The notes beneath the pieces were generated by a model that ran no database searches, was not told the DNA's origin, and saw only the letters and a program-made list of their open reading frames with translations. Position numbers and translations under genes: made by a program. Of a DNA stretch of 64,000 nt, positions 39,831 through 48,437 are shown piece after piece. Position 1 is the stretch's first letter, and every line of letters begins with the position of its first letter. Source of the stretch: Azorhizobium oxalatiphilum. Lineage in GTDB: Bacteria > Pseudomonadota > Alphaproteobacteria > Rhizobiales > Xanthobacteraceae. The stretch is taken from NCBI RefSeq assembly GCF_014635325.1, contig NZ_BMCT01000006.1, positions 309,998 to 373,997 of the forward strand, in the 5' to 3' direction.

Positions 39831-41552
39831 TCACGCCGTGCGGCAATATTCGAAGTGCATGCCGTCGATGCTGCCGCCAGAAAAGCGGCCGCCCCAGTAG
39901 AAGCCGTGCTTCTCGAAGATGGGCACGAGCGCGATCACCGATCCGAGACGCCCGGCCGGCGTGGGCTGCTTGCCGTAGCCGTTCCAGCGGGCGTTGATGT
40001 CGAAGGCGATGCCCCAGCTGTGGCTGCTGAGGCTGCGCGAGGGATCCCAGCTCTTGTGCCGGGGCACGAACAGGCCGTCCCACGCCTGGATATGGCCAAG
40101 CAGGCCCTGCGCGGCCACTTCCGCGAAGGCATCCTTGAGTGGCTGGGCGATGAGGGTGTGGCATTCGATGGAGCGCTGAAAAGGCGCTAGCTCCGGCACC
40201 GCTACCTCAACGATGTGATCCCGCGTCCAGTTGCCGAGAATAGTGATGGCGCCATTGGCCGCCTCGGAAAATCTGAAGCGCCCGAACGCGGCCTCGATCT
40301 GGGCTTGCGACAGCAGGCGCAGATCGCTCGCAGGCACCGCGGCGGGCGCCAGTCCGGCCGGCGCGACGGAGGATGGCAGGGTGATCTGGCAGACATCGTC
40401 GGTTGCGAGGCCGAGTAATTCGGCAAGGCCGGGGGAGAGGTCGGCGACCCGGCCGGTGCCCGCTGAAGGCCCCCAGTCCACGGGCCGCGCCTCTGCGGAC
40501 TTCCCGGTGGCGGGGTTCGTCACGATGACCTTCGCCCTTTGCAGAAGGCTGCGTGGGGTCTGCTTGTAGTCCCAACGGCAGGCCACATAGAGGGCCGAAG
40601 GATCGAGCCGCCGGGCGAGGCCCGAGGTTCCGGGCGGCTGGTCGGCGAGAAACAGTCCCTCGAACACATCCACTTCCTCCGGCTCGACCAGCGCGAGGCC
40701 CTCCCGGGGCGAGACGCCGGTATCCGCCGGCCCGCCGAAGGTGGACATTTTTCCACGTAGCAGGGGGCCGCCCCCGGCCTGCGGCGCGGAGGGCGCGGTT
40801 GGGGCGGGAGAGGTCGGGGAGGAAGGAGGCGGGCCTGCCGGCGCGGTGGGGCCTGAAGGCGCGGCAGGCGTTGCAGGCCCTGCGGGGGCGGGCCGGGGCG
40901 CCGGAGGTGTGGGGGGCGATGGGGTGGCGGGTGGCGGTTCGGTCGTGGCGGGGGTGACGGACTTCACCTGTTCCACCGCCACGCTCTTCTCCATGGCGAA
41001 GTCCTTGTTGCGGGACCCCAGCGAAGAGCCGAGCCAGAAATTGATGACGGTGGCGAAGGCGGTGGCCAGCGCGCCGACGGCGATGTTGATGATCTGCTGG
41101 ACGGTTTCCGACTGCTGATTGGGATTGATCGACTTGCCGAAGACCATGCAGAAGACCAGAGCGAAGAAACCCAGCACCACGATGTAGGAGAGGATGGAGG
41201 GTGTGTAGGCCACCGGCTGGCGCGCATTGACCATGCGCTCAAGGGTCTGCCGGGCGTTGAAGGTGTTGAGGTTGGCGACCTCGTCCCGGCGCAGATCGTT
41301 GGCGTCCGCGGCCAGCTGCGCGGCGAGAGTGGCCTTGTGCTGCTCCAGCGCGATCTCCGCGAGGCGGGCCTGCAATGCGGCGGCCGTGGCGGGATCCTCC
41401 AGCGCCTGCCGGGCCGCTGCGGGCGTGTCGGTGCCGGTTGCGGCCTGCACGGAGGAGATCACCTGCCGGGCGATGTCGCCCTGCCGGTCACTGGCGATCA
41501 GTCTGAGAATGTCGGGAAAGACAGCGGCAGCGATACCGATCAACGGGTTCAT
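39831..41552 (-). CDS. Fused holin-like, double-psi barrel and M15 peptidase protein
   Basis: The 573-residue product appears to combine three domains. An N-terminal part (1-190) has a charged amphipathic region and two membrane helices (about 119-139 and 153-174) followed by NFWLGSSLGSRNKD, resembling phage-type holins. A Pro/Ala/Ser linker (about 203-268) follows. Residues 310-393 look like an RlpA-type double-psi barrel (VTNPATGKSAEARPVDWGPS, then TGRVADLSPGLAELLGL). The C-terminus (463-573) is an M15_4 peptidase with zinc ligands in SSHSWGIAFDIN (His511, Asp518) and DGMHFEY (His566). I infer a membrane-tethered peptidoglycan endopeptidase. No phage genes surround it. Confidence 0.75.
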   Translation of the reverse strand: MNPLIGIAAAVFPDILRLIASDRQGDIARQVISSVQAATGTDTPAAARQALEDPATAAALQARLAEIALEQHKATLAAQLAADANDLRRDEVANLNTFNARQTLERMVNARQPVAYTPSILSYIVVLGFFALVFCMVFGKSINPNQQSETVQQIINIAVGALATAFATVINFWLGSSLGSRNKDFAMEKSVAVEQVKSVTPATTEPPPATPSPPTPPAPRPAPAGPATPAAPSGPTAPAGPPPSSPTSPAPTAPSAPQAGGGPLLRGKMSTFGGPADTGVSPREGLALVEPEEVDVFEGLFLADQPPGTSGLARRLDPSALYVACRWDYKQTPRSLLQRAKVIVTNPATGKSAEARPVDWGPSAGTGRVADLSPGLAELLGLATDDVCQITLPSSVAPAGLAPAAVPASDLRLLSQAQIEAAFGRFRFSEAANGAITILGNWTRDHIVEVAVPELAPFQRSIECHTLIAQPLKDAFAEVAAQGLLGHIQAWDGLFVPRHKSWDPSRSLSSHSWGIAFDINARWNGYGKQPTPAGRLGSVIALVPIFEKHGFYWGGRFSGGSIDGMHFEYCRTA

Positions 41553-41663
41553 GTGTGCCCCCCGGCTTATCACGAGCTCTGCAAGCCGGGATGATCACAC
41601 CCCCGATCGTTCCCTGCAATCACAGATTGCAGCGGTTGCAGAGGCTGCCGTGGGGCCTGAAAG

Positions 41664-42269
41664 TCAGAGCACCGTACGTGCGCGGATGGCGGCGGAGAGC
41701 GTGCCCTCGTCCAGATGGTCCAGTTCGCCGCCCACCGGCACGCCATGGGCGAGACGGGTCACTTTCACGCCGGTCTCCCGCAGGAGGTCGGTGACGTAAT
41801 GGGCAGTGGTCTGGGCGTCCACGGTGGCGCCCAGCGCGAGGATCACCTCCTCCACGCCGCCCGCCCCGACGCGTGTCACCAGCTTGGTGAGATTCAGGTC
41901 GTCCGGTCCGACCCCGTCCAGTGGCGAGAGCACGCCGCCCAGCACGTGATACTTCGCGTTAATGGCGTTGGCACGTTCCAGCGCCCACAGGTCCGCCACC
42001 TCAGCCACCACGACGATGACACCCGGCTCGCGATGATGATCGGTGCATACGGTGCAGGGATCGCGCACGTCCACGTTCCCGCACACCTGACACTCGACGA
42101 TCTTGCCCAGTACGTCCTGCAGGGCGAGGCCGAGCGGGGCCATCAGCGTCTCGCGCTTCTTGATCAGATGCAGCGTGGCCCGACGCGCCGAGCGCGGCCC
42201 GAGGCCTGGCAGGCGACCCAGAAGCTGGATGAGGCGTTCGATTTCGGGGCCTGCGACGGCACGCGGCAT
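41664..42269 (-). CDS. recR: Recombination mediator RecR
   Basis: The 201-residue protein forms the RecFOR gap-repair clamp. It has the HhH region [18 protein letters not shown], the zinc knuckle [16 protein letters not shown], and a Toprim domain [16 protein letters not shown] with downstream [17 protein letters not shown]. In the Toprim motif the usual VVE is VVA followed by E, so the signature glutamate is shifted or lost. The ATG at 42269 matches the family start ([13 protein letters not shown]); ATG at 42302 is the alternative. Normally downstream of dnaX and ybaB; here two opposite-strand genes intervene. Confidence 0.95.
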   Translation of the reverse strand: MPRAVAGPEIERLIQLLGRLPGLGPRSARRATLHLIKKRETLMAPLGLALQDVLGKIVECQVCGNVDVRDPCTVCTDHHREPGVIVVVAEVADLWALERANAINAKYHVLGGVLSPLDGVGPDDLNLTKLVTRVGAGGVEEVILALGATVDAQTTAHYVTDLLRETGVKVTRLAHGVPVGGELDHLDEGTLSAAIRARTVL

Positions 42270-42453
42270 GAGCGGAACCACTCGGACGGTTGAACCCGTC
42301 ATGTAGCGCGCCCGACGCTCCACGCCAACCGCAGGCGGACGAGCCATGCACGTGAGAGCGATCTGGCATGTGGTATGCCAGCTGTTGCCCATTTCGCGGG
42401 CGCTCTGCTAATGAAATGCGCACAAACAAGATCAACACGCATGGGAGGGCCAT

Positions 42454-43617
42454 ATGGCCGCGCTGTTCAGGCATTTCCTGCCGGCCGTTGGGCCTGTCAG
42501 CCGCACCGAGCAGGTGCGTGCGGGCGTCGGCGCTCTCATCGGCCTGTTCCTGACGGCGCTCGTGACCCGACTCGCGCTGGGCGCGGATACGGCGGTGCCG
42601 CTGCTGATTGCTCCCATGGGCGCGTCTTCCGTGCTGCTGTTCGCCGTGCCCGCGAGCCCGCTGGCGCAGCCCTGGTCCATGCTGGGCGGCAATCTCGTCG
42701 CCTCGCTAGCCGGGGTGACGGCGGCGCTGCTGATCCACGATCCGTTTCTCGCCGGCGCCGCGGGCGTCGGATCGGCAATCACGCTGATGCTGGCGTTCCG
42801 CTGCGTGCATCCGCCGAGCGGCGCCGTGGCGCTGACCGCCGCGCTCGGCGGGCCGGCGGTCACATCGCTCGGCTATGGCTTCGTGCTGTGGCCGGTGGGG
42901 GTGAATTCGTTGATCCTGCTGGTCCTTGCGGTGGCCTATAACAACCTCACCCGCCGGCCCTACCCCGCGACGCTCGCCGCCCGGCCGGCGGCCTCCCCGC
43001 CCGAGCCCCAGTCGGCTCGCCTCGGATTCTCCCACGAGGATGTGGTGGCTGCGCTGAGGGAATATGATCAGGTGATGGATATCGACCCGGCGGCGCTGGA
43101 GGATGTGGTGCAGCGGGCGCAGGTGCGCGCTTTCGATCGCCGCTCCGGCGGGCTCACCTGCGCGGACATCATGACGCGGCACGTGCCGGCGGTCTCGCCC
43201 GACACGCCGATCCTCGATGCGCTAGACTTGCTCCGCTCCGGCCGGACCAAGGTCCTGCCGGTCACCAATGACGTTGCCGGCGTGGTCGGGGTACTCACCC
43301 AGACCGACCTGCTCGACAAGGTGAACTGGGATCGCAAGGGGCCGCGCCTTGGCCTCGGGCGACGGATGCGCGCGGCGCTGCATGCCGGCCGGGCGCCCGA
43401 TGGCGTGGTGAGGGAAATCATGAGTACGCCCGTTCAGGCGGTCACCGCCGAAACCCGCATTGCGGCGCTGGTGCCGCTCATGTCGTCCAGCGGCCTGCAC
43501 CACATTCCGGTGGTGGATGCCAACGGGCAGCTCGCCGGTATCGTCAGCCAGGCGGAACTGATCGCGGTTCTGGTGGAGGGACGCGGCGCCGCCGACCAGC
43601 AGGTGCTCGCCTCATGA
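42454..43617 (+). CDS. HPP-family membrane protein with tandem CBS domains
   Basis: The 387-residue protein has an N-terminal HPP domain of four membrane helices (LLIAPMGASSVLLFAVPASP and AFRCVHPPSGAVALTAALGG), a cytosolic linker, then two CBS motifs (ADIMTRHVPAVSPDTPILDAL and REIMSTPVQAVTAETRIAAL). HPP proteins in plants and cyanobacteria transport nitrite; CBS pairs usually sense adenylates. GGGAGG lies 5 bases before the ATG. It overlaps the downstream truncated hemoglobin by four bases (ATGA), so the two are coupled. A nitrite or nitric-oxide related role is inferred from this pair. Confidence 0.88.
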   Translation: MAALFRHFLPAVGPVSRTEQVRAGVGALIGLFLTALVTRLALGADTAVPLLIAPMGASSVLLFAVPASPLAQPWSMLGGNLVASLAGVTAALLIHDPFLAGAAGVGSAITLMLAFRCVHPPSGAVALTAALGGPAVTSLGYGFVLWPVGVNSLILLVLAVAYNNLTRRPYPATLAARPAASPPEPQSARLGFSHEDVVAALREYDQVMDIDPAALEDVVQRAQVRAFDRRSGGLTCADIMTRHVPAVSPDTPILDALDLLRSGRTKVLPVTNDVAGVVGVLTQTDLLDKVNWDRKGPRLGLGRRMRAALHAGRAPDGVVREIMSTPVQAVTAETRIAALVPLMSSSGLHHIPVVDANGQLAGIVSQAELIAVLVEGRGAADQQVLAS

Positions 43618-44024
43618 CGGACGTGCTGATCTCCAGACACACGCAGATCACCGAGGCGACCATCGCCGAACTGGTGGATCGCTTCTATGCCCGCGCCCGT
43701 GCCCATGAGCGGCTGGGGCCGGTCTTCGTCGCCGCCGTGCACGACTGGCCGCGGCACATGTCCACGCTCTATGCCTTCTGGTCGTCCATCATGCTGCGCA
43801 GCGGGCGCTACAAGGGCAGCCCGTTCGTGACCCACGCCACGCTGGCGCTGGATGCGAGCCTGTTCGGAGACTGGCTGGTGCTGTGGCAGGAGACCACCGC
43901 CGAACTGTTCGTGCCCGAAGTGGCGGCGCAGTTCGACGAGAAGGCCCAGCGCATGGCGGACAGCCTGAAGGCCGGCCTGCTGTACGATCCGCGCAAGGCC
44001 GATCCCCGCCAGCCGGTGAGCTGA
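43614..44024 (+). CDS. Group III truncated hemoglobin
   Basis: The 136-residue globin has the group III pattern: VDRFYARARAHERLGPVF (Tyr25 at B10), FWSSIMLRSGRYKGSPFVTH with the likely proximal His at residue 74, and FGDWLVLWQETT. It lacks the group I/II glycine motif. Related globins bind oxygen, NO or nitrite in microaerobic proteobacteria. Start overlaps the HPP-CBS stop. It converges on ybaB. Function is inferred; an NO/nitrite link is supported only by the HPP neighbour. Confidence 0.9.
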   Translation: MTDVLISRHTQITEATIAELVDRFYARARAHERLGPVFVAAVHDWPRHMSTLYAFWSSIMLRSGRYKGSPFVTHATLALDASLFGDWLVLWQETTAELFVPEVAAQFDEKAQRMADSLKAGLLYDPRKADPRQPVS

Positions 44025-44044
44025 GGGGGCGCGATCGCTCCGGC

Positions 44045-44365
44045 TCAGAACAGCTTCAGGCCGGGTGGGAGGGGCAGGCCGCCGGTGAGGTCCTGCATCT
44101 TCTCCGCCATCACCTTTTCGGCCTTGGCGCGGGCGTCCGACAGAGCGGCGACCAGCAGGTCCTCCAGGATTTCGACATCCTCGGGCTTCATGAGGCTGGG
44201 ATCTATGCGCACTGCCTTGGTGGCGCCCTTGGCGGTGACACGCACGGTGACGAGCCCGCCGCCGGAAGCGCCCTCCACCTCGATATTCTCCAGATCCTCC
44301 TGCATCTGCTGCATGCGGCCCTGAAGCTCCTTGGCCTGCTTCATCATGCCCATGAGGTCTTTCAT
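44045..44365 (-). CDS. YbaB/EbfC nucleoid-associated protein
   Basis: The 106-residue DNA-binding protein has the family start [20 protein letters not shown], the [18 protein letters not shown] beta region, and [20 protein letters not shown]. It acts as a dimer, binding DNA and affecting nucleoid structure. GAGGAGA is 5 bases before the ATG. It lies 96 bases downstream of dnaX, the conserved order, and would normally be followed by recR. Confidence 0.96.
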   Translation of the reverse strand: MKDLMGMMKQAKELQGRMQQMQEDLENIEVEGASGGGLVTVRVTAKGATKAVRIDPSLMKPEDVEILEDLLVAALSDARAKAEKVMAEKMQDLTGGLPLPPGLKLF

Positions 44366-44461
44366 CAGGGTCTCCTCGACTGCAATGGATGGTGTCTGGC
44401 GGTGGTTAGAGCGGGATGGGGCGCCGTGTCCAGTCCGGCTCAGGCCTGAACTGGCCTCTCA

Positions 44462-46573
44462 TCAGTCGAAGGGCGAGAGCCCCTCGTCATCGTCGGACCC
44501 GTCGTCTGCCCCGGTTTCCTCCATCGGCGCGAGGGCTTCCACCGCCACATCCTCACGGGTGCGCACGTCGGTGATCTGCGCGCCGGGGAAGTGCGCCAGG
44601 ACGGCGGCCACCAGCGGATCTGCGCGGATGCCATCCTCGCGTTCCTCGCGCCGCGCCTGCGCCACCTCGGCGATGGTGGCCGCGCCCTGCTTGGAGGACA
44701 GCGACACCAGCCAGCGGCGGCTGGTCCATTCCAGCAGCTTGCGGGCGAGGGTCTGCACGAGGTTGGGGTCGCCACCCTCGGTGATGGCCAGCTCGATGCG
44801 GCCTTCCTCGAAATGCACGAGACGGGCGTTGGTCTCCAGAGCGTGCTTCAGCAGCAGGTCGCGCTTCTGCACCGCGAGCGCCACGACGTCGGCGAAGGTC
44901 CGGAGCTGCGGACCGGCCACCGCCGCCGGCTGGGGCGCGCGCTGCGGCATGGGCTCGGAGCGGGCCGCGATGGCAAGGCGAGCGCCGCCGCCGCCGGCCG
45001 CCATGGCGACCGGGCCGGGGGGCGGTGCGCCGCCGCCGGAAGACGGGCCGGGGGCGCTGCCGCCGTCAGTGGGCATGTCCTTCAGCTTGCGCAGGGTTTC
45101 GTCCGGGGTCGGCAGGTCGCTGGCATAGGCGAGGCGCACCAGCACCATTTCCGCTGCCTGCGCCGGCTTGGCCGCCTGCTGCACCTCGGTGATGCCCTTG
45201 GAGAGCATCTGCCATGTCCGCGAGAGCACGCGCATGGACAGGCCCTCGGCCATCTCCTTGCCGCGCAGCCGTTCGGCTTCCACCAGCGAGGCGTCCTCGG
45301 CGCTGGACGGCACGATCTTGAGCCGGGTCACGAGATGGGTGAATTCGGCCAGGTCCGTGAGGATGACCGCCGGATCGGCACCGGCATCATACTGGTCGCG
45401 GAACTCGCCCAGCGCGCGGGGCATGTCGCCCCGCATGAGCGCGTCGAACAGGTCGATGACGCGGGCCTTGTCGGCAAGGCCCAGCAGACGGCGGATTTCC
45501 TCGCCGCTCACGGTGCCGCCGCCATGGGCGATGGCCTGATCCAGCAGGGAGAGCGAATCGCGCACCGAGCCTTCCGCCGCGCGGGAGACGATGGAGAGCG
45601 CCTCCGCATCCACGGTGACGTCTTCCTTGGCGCAGATCTTGGACAGGTGGGAAGCCAGCGTGCCCGCTTCCACACGGCGCAGGTCGAAACGCTGGCAGCG
45701 CGAGAGCACGGTGACGGGCACCTTGCGGATTTCGGTGGTGGCGAAGATGAACTTCACATGCTCGGGCGGCTCTTCCAGCGTCTTCAGCAGCCCGTTGAAG
45801 GCTGCCGTGGAGAGCATGTGCACCTCGTCGATGATGTAGACCTTGTAGCGGGCCATCACCGGGCGATAGCGCGAACCGTCGATGATCTCGCGGATGTCGT
45901 TGATGGAGGTGTTGGACGCGGCGTCCATCTCCATCACGTCCACATGGCGGGATTCGATGATGTCCTTGCAGTGCTTGCCGAGCACGGAGAGGTCCAGCGA
46001 CGGCCCGCCGCCGCCTTCCATGGGCTCGTAGTTCAGCGCGCGGGCGAGGATGCGTGCGGTGGTGGTCTTGCCCACGCCGCGGACGCCGGTGAGGATGTAG
46101 GCCTGCGCGATCCGCCCCGACGCGAATGCGTTCGAGAGCGTGCGGACCATGGCTTCCTGGCCGATCAGGTCGTCGAAATTCTGCGGCCGGTATTTGCGTG
46201 CCAGCACGCGATAGGGCGTGGCGGCTGCAGGCGCTGGGGCTGCCGGTGGGGTGGCGGCCGCCTGCGGGGGGGCGGCGACGGGCACTGATGCCTCGACCGG
46301 CGCGGCAGGCGGGGTGACGGCTTCAACTGGAGCAGGCGCAGCCGGAACAGGCGCTTCGGGAGCCGGTCCTGCGGGCGCAGGGGCCTCGGGAGCGGTCGTT
46401 TCGGGAGCGGGCGTCGCAACGGCCGGTGTGGTCGGGGCTGGCAGGTCGAGCCCCAGCAAGGCAGGCTCGGCCTCCGGGGCAGCCGGGGGCGGCCGCTTCG
46501 GTTGGTCCGGGACGGTCAGATCGAAGGCGGGCATGTCCAGTTCGGGCATGTCCTCGGGGGCATCGGCGCTCAT
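44462..46573 (-). CDS. dnaX: DNA polymerase III subunits gamma and tau
   Basis: Clamp-loader ATPase. The 703-residue product has an unusual Pro/Ala/Glu-rich N-terminal extension (1-120), then the AAA+ core YRVLARKYRPQNFDDLIGQE, Walker A GVRGVGKTTT at 163-172, Walker B YIIDEVHML and the sensor arginine segment. The four-cysteine zinc module of E. coli is reduced to a single cysteine (KHCKDI), as in other Hyphomicrobiales. The ATG at 46573 is the last start before the core; extending upstream would run through the SRP RNA and is rejected. It precedes ybaB. Confidence 0.93.
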   Translation of the reverse strand: MSADAPEDMPELDMPAFDLTVPDQPKRPPPAAPEAEPALLGLDLPAPTTPAVATPAPETTAPEAPAPAGPAPEAPVPAAPAPVEAVTPPAAPVEASVPVAAPPQAAATPPAAPAPAAATPYRVLARKYRPQNFDDLIGQEAMVRTLSNAFASGRIAQAYILTGVRGVGKTTTARILARALNYEPMEGGGGPSLDLSVLGKHCKDIIESRHVDVMEMDAASNTSINDIREIIDGSRYRPVMARYKVYIIDEVHMLSTAAFNGLLKTLEEPPEHVKFIFATTEIRKVPVTVLSRCQRFDLRRVEAGTLASHLSKICAKEDVTVDAEALSIVSRAAEGSVRDSLSLLDQAIAHGGGTVSGEEIRRLLGLADKARVIDLFDALMRGDMPRALGEFRDQYDAGADPAVILTDLAEFTHLVTRLKIVPSSAEDASLVEAERLRGKEMAEGLSMRVLSRTWQMLSKGITEVQQAAKPAQAAEMVLVRLAYASDLPTPDETLRKLKDMPTDGGSAPGPSSGGGAPPPGPVAMAAGGGGARLAIAARSEPMPQRAPQPAAVAGPQLRTFADVVALAVQKRDLLLKHALETNARLVHFEEGRIELAITEGGDPNLVQTLARKLLEWTSRRWLVSLSSKQGAATIAEVAQARREEREDGIRADPLVAAVLAHFPGAQITDVRTREDVAVEALAPMEETGADDGSDDDEGLSPFD

Positions 46574-46679
46574 GCCGCTTACATAGCATTTCGCGCGGGG
46601 ATGCGTAGGGGCGGCCTGCGTCCCCGCCGGGATCGCGGTACCCGCGCCCGGAAAATATCCGAAGACATGTGGAGAAGGT

Positions 46680-46782
46680 GGGAGGCTGGACAGAGACCCG
46701 AGACGGGCTCGTTGGGGCTGCTTCCTTCCGGACCTGACCCGGTTGGCGAGTGGCTCGTCCACCGCCAACCTCCCGGCCCCTA
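46680..46782 (-). ncRNA. ffs: Signal recognition particle 4.5S RNA
   Basis: On the minus strand the universally conserved SRP tip GGTCAGGTCCGGAAGGAAGCAGCC is present (46739-46716, partly), flanked by sequences that can pair: GGGAGG near the 5' end with CCTCCC near the 3' end and further helices between. Location immediately upstream of dnaX is the conserved place. Ends are estimated from the outer stem, plus or minus about 6 bases. Confidence 0.92.
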
Positions 46783-46894
46783 TATCGTCGCCTAAAGGCC
46801 GCTTGGCAAGGGGGGCGTTCACCCCGCTATCCCCAGCCTCGCCATGACCGTGCCGCCTCTTGCCGCCGGACAGGGCGCGGAGTGAAGTCCGGGG

Positions 46895-47308
46895 ATGACT
46901 GATTCGTTCGCCCTCGACCCCCGCCTCGCCGCCGATGGCCCCGCCCTCGGCAATCTCAGGCTCTGCCATGTGCGGCTTGTGGACGACGCCCGCTTTCCAT
47001 GGCTGGTGATGATCCCTGCCCGTGCAAGGCTGGTTGAGATCATCGACCTGCCGGCCGAAGACCGGGCGCTGCTGATGGAAGAGATCGCCACCGTCTCATC
47101 CGCCCTCAAGGCGATCGGCGGCGTGGAAAAGCTCAATGTGGCGGCGCTGGGCAATGTGGTGCCGCAGCTGCATGTGCACATCGTCGGTCGCGCTGCCGGA
47201 GACGCGGCCTGGCCCGGCCCGGTGTTCGGCACCGGACCGCGCGAACCCTATGAGCCGGGCGAGCGAGCGGCGCTGGAAGCCAGGCTCAAGACGGCACTCG
47301 GCCTCTGA
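46895..47308 (+). CDS. HIT-domain protein
   Basis: The 137-residue protein has the HIT nucleotide-binding fold with the histidine triad as PQLHVHIVGR near residue 90-100, plus N-terminal RLVDDARFPWLVMIPARA. It belongs to the bacterial HIT group whose substrates (dinucleoside polyphosphates, nucleotidylated compounds) are not settled. It is divergent from the dnaX/ffs region and 80 bases upstream of nudC on the same strand, giving a small nucleotide-housekeeping group. Confidence 0.9.
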   Translation: MTDSFALDPRLAADGPALGNLRLCHVRLVDDARFPWLVMIPARARLVEIIDLPAEDRALLMEEIATVSSALKAIGGVEKLNVAALGNVVPQLHVHIVGRAAGDAAWPGPVFGTGPREPYEPGERAALEARLKTALGL

Positions 47309-47388
47309 GGGAAGCGTCGCGCCGGGGTCACTTGCCTCGCGATATATCCCGTGCGACCGTCCCCGGAGGCGTCCCCAGCTCAGATCTC

Positions 47389-48333
47389 ATGCCCTCATCC
47401 TCCTTCTTCGAACTCGGCCTCAGGCCCACCCTCGGCTATGTGGACAGCCCGCTTGACCGGGCGGCGCACCGGCGTCGGGATGCCGAGGCGCTGGCCCGCC
47501 GTGACGATGCGCGGGCCTACCTGCTCGGTGGCGAGCTGGTCGCGCTGAAGCCAGATGACACCAAGGCGGGCGGCCACGACCCCCTGTTCACCATGGACGA
47601 GGCACGGGCCGCAGGCGGCACCGAGCCGCTATTCCTCGGCCTCGCCGGCGAGGCGCCGCGCTTCGGGCTCGTCTTCCCGCCCGAGAATCGCGAGCGGCTG
47701 GAGGCCACGGGCCTCTTCGTCTCCGATCTGCGGTCGGTGGCGGTGGGCGGCCTCGTGGCGGCGGACCATCTCGGCCCCTTCGCCTGTGCCAAGGCGCTGG
47801 CCGGCTGGCATCAGCGCCATCGCTTCTGCTCCAATTGCGGCACTCCGACAAAGATGATCGAGGCCGGCTGGCGGCGGGACTGCCCGTCCTGCGGCGGCCA
47901 GCATTTTCCGCGCACCGACCCGGTGGCGATCATGCTCACCTATCACGGCGACCGCTGCCTGCTCGGGCGCTCGCCGCGCTTCGCGCCCAACATGTGGTCC
48001 TGCCTCGCCGGCTTTGTGGAGCCGGGCGAGACCTTCGAGGATGCGGTGCGGCGCGAGACGCTTGAGGAGGCGGGCATCACCTCCGGCAAGGTGCGCTATC
48101 TGAAGGCGCAGCCCTGGCCCTTCCCCATGTCGCTCATGATCGGCTGCATCGCCGAGGCCACCTCCACGGACATCACTATCGATGCCACCGAGCTGGACGA
48201 CGCACGCTGGTTCGACCGCGCGGAGGCGGCGCAGATGCTGACGCGTACCCATGCCGGCGGGCTTTTCGTTCCGCCGCCCAATGCGATCGCCCATCACCTG
48301 ATCCGTGCTTTCGTGGAAGGCGAGACGGCCTAG
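47389..48333 (+). CDS. nudC: NAD(+) diphosphatase NudC
   Basis: Hydrolyses NADH and removes NAD caps from RNA. The 314-residue product has the zinc ribbon (FCSNCG and CPSCGGQHFPR), the Nudix box GFVEPGETFEDAVRRETLEE with AGI, and the downstream SQPWPFP-type signature as AQPWPFPMSLM that marks NADH pyrophosphatases. ATG 47389 is chosen over 47332 because the upstream codons lack homology-like content. It ends at a repeated palindromic element. Confidence 0.94.
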   Translation: MPSSSFFELGLRPTLGYVDSPLDRAAHRRRDAEALARRDDARAYLLGGELVALKPDDTKAGGHDPLFTMDEARAAGGTEPLFLGLAGEAPRFGLVFPPENRERLEATGLFVSDLRSVAVGGLVAADHLGPFACAKALAGWHQRHRFCSNCGTPTKMIEAGWRRDCPSCGGQHFPRTDPVAIMLTYHGDRCLLGRSPRFAPNMWSCLAGFVEPGETFEDAVRRETLEEAGITSGKVRYLKAQPWPFPMSLMIGCIAEATSTDITIDATELDDARWFDRAEAAQMLTRTHAGGLFVPPPNAIAHHLIRAFVEGETA

Positions 48334-48363
48334 AGCCGGATCGGTTCAGATTAATCTGAACCG
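48331..48363. repeat. REP-like element with 22-bp perfect palindrome after nudC
   Basis: TAGAGCCGGATCGG followed by TTCAG; bases 48342-48363 (CGGTTCAGATTAATCTGAACCG) form a perfect palindrome. The first 14 bases equal those at 9770, and both copies begin with the TAG stop of the upstream gene. Confidence 0.6.
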
Positions 48364-48437
48364 TGAATCCGCCTCTCGTGCTTCAAGGTCCGTCGGGACG
48401 CGCCGACCAAAGGGAGTAGCCGGCCGATGGTGCGGGC

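Noticed and set aside
39831..41552. Prophage remnant around the holin-M15 gene
   Set aside because: Neighbours are ligA and recR; there is no integrase, capsid, tail or attachment-site repeat, and base composition does not change.
44591..46288. A 565-codon plus-strand frame opposite dnaX
   Set aside because: No recognisable motif, His/Gly/Arg-rich composition typical of antisense translation, and dnaX is secure.
46574..46969. Upstream extension of dnaX in frame
   Set aside because: It would translate through the SRP RNA gene and has no ribosome site.
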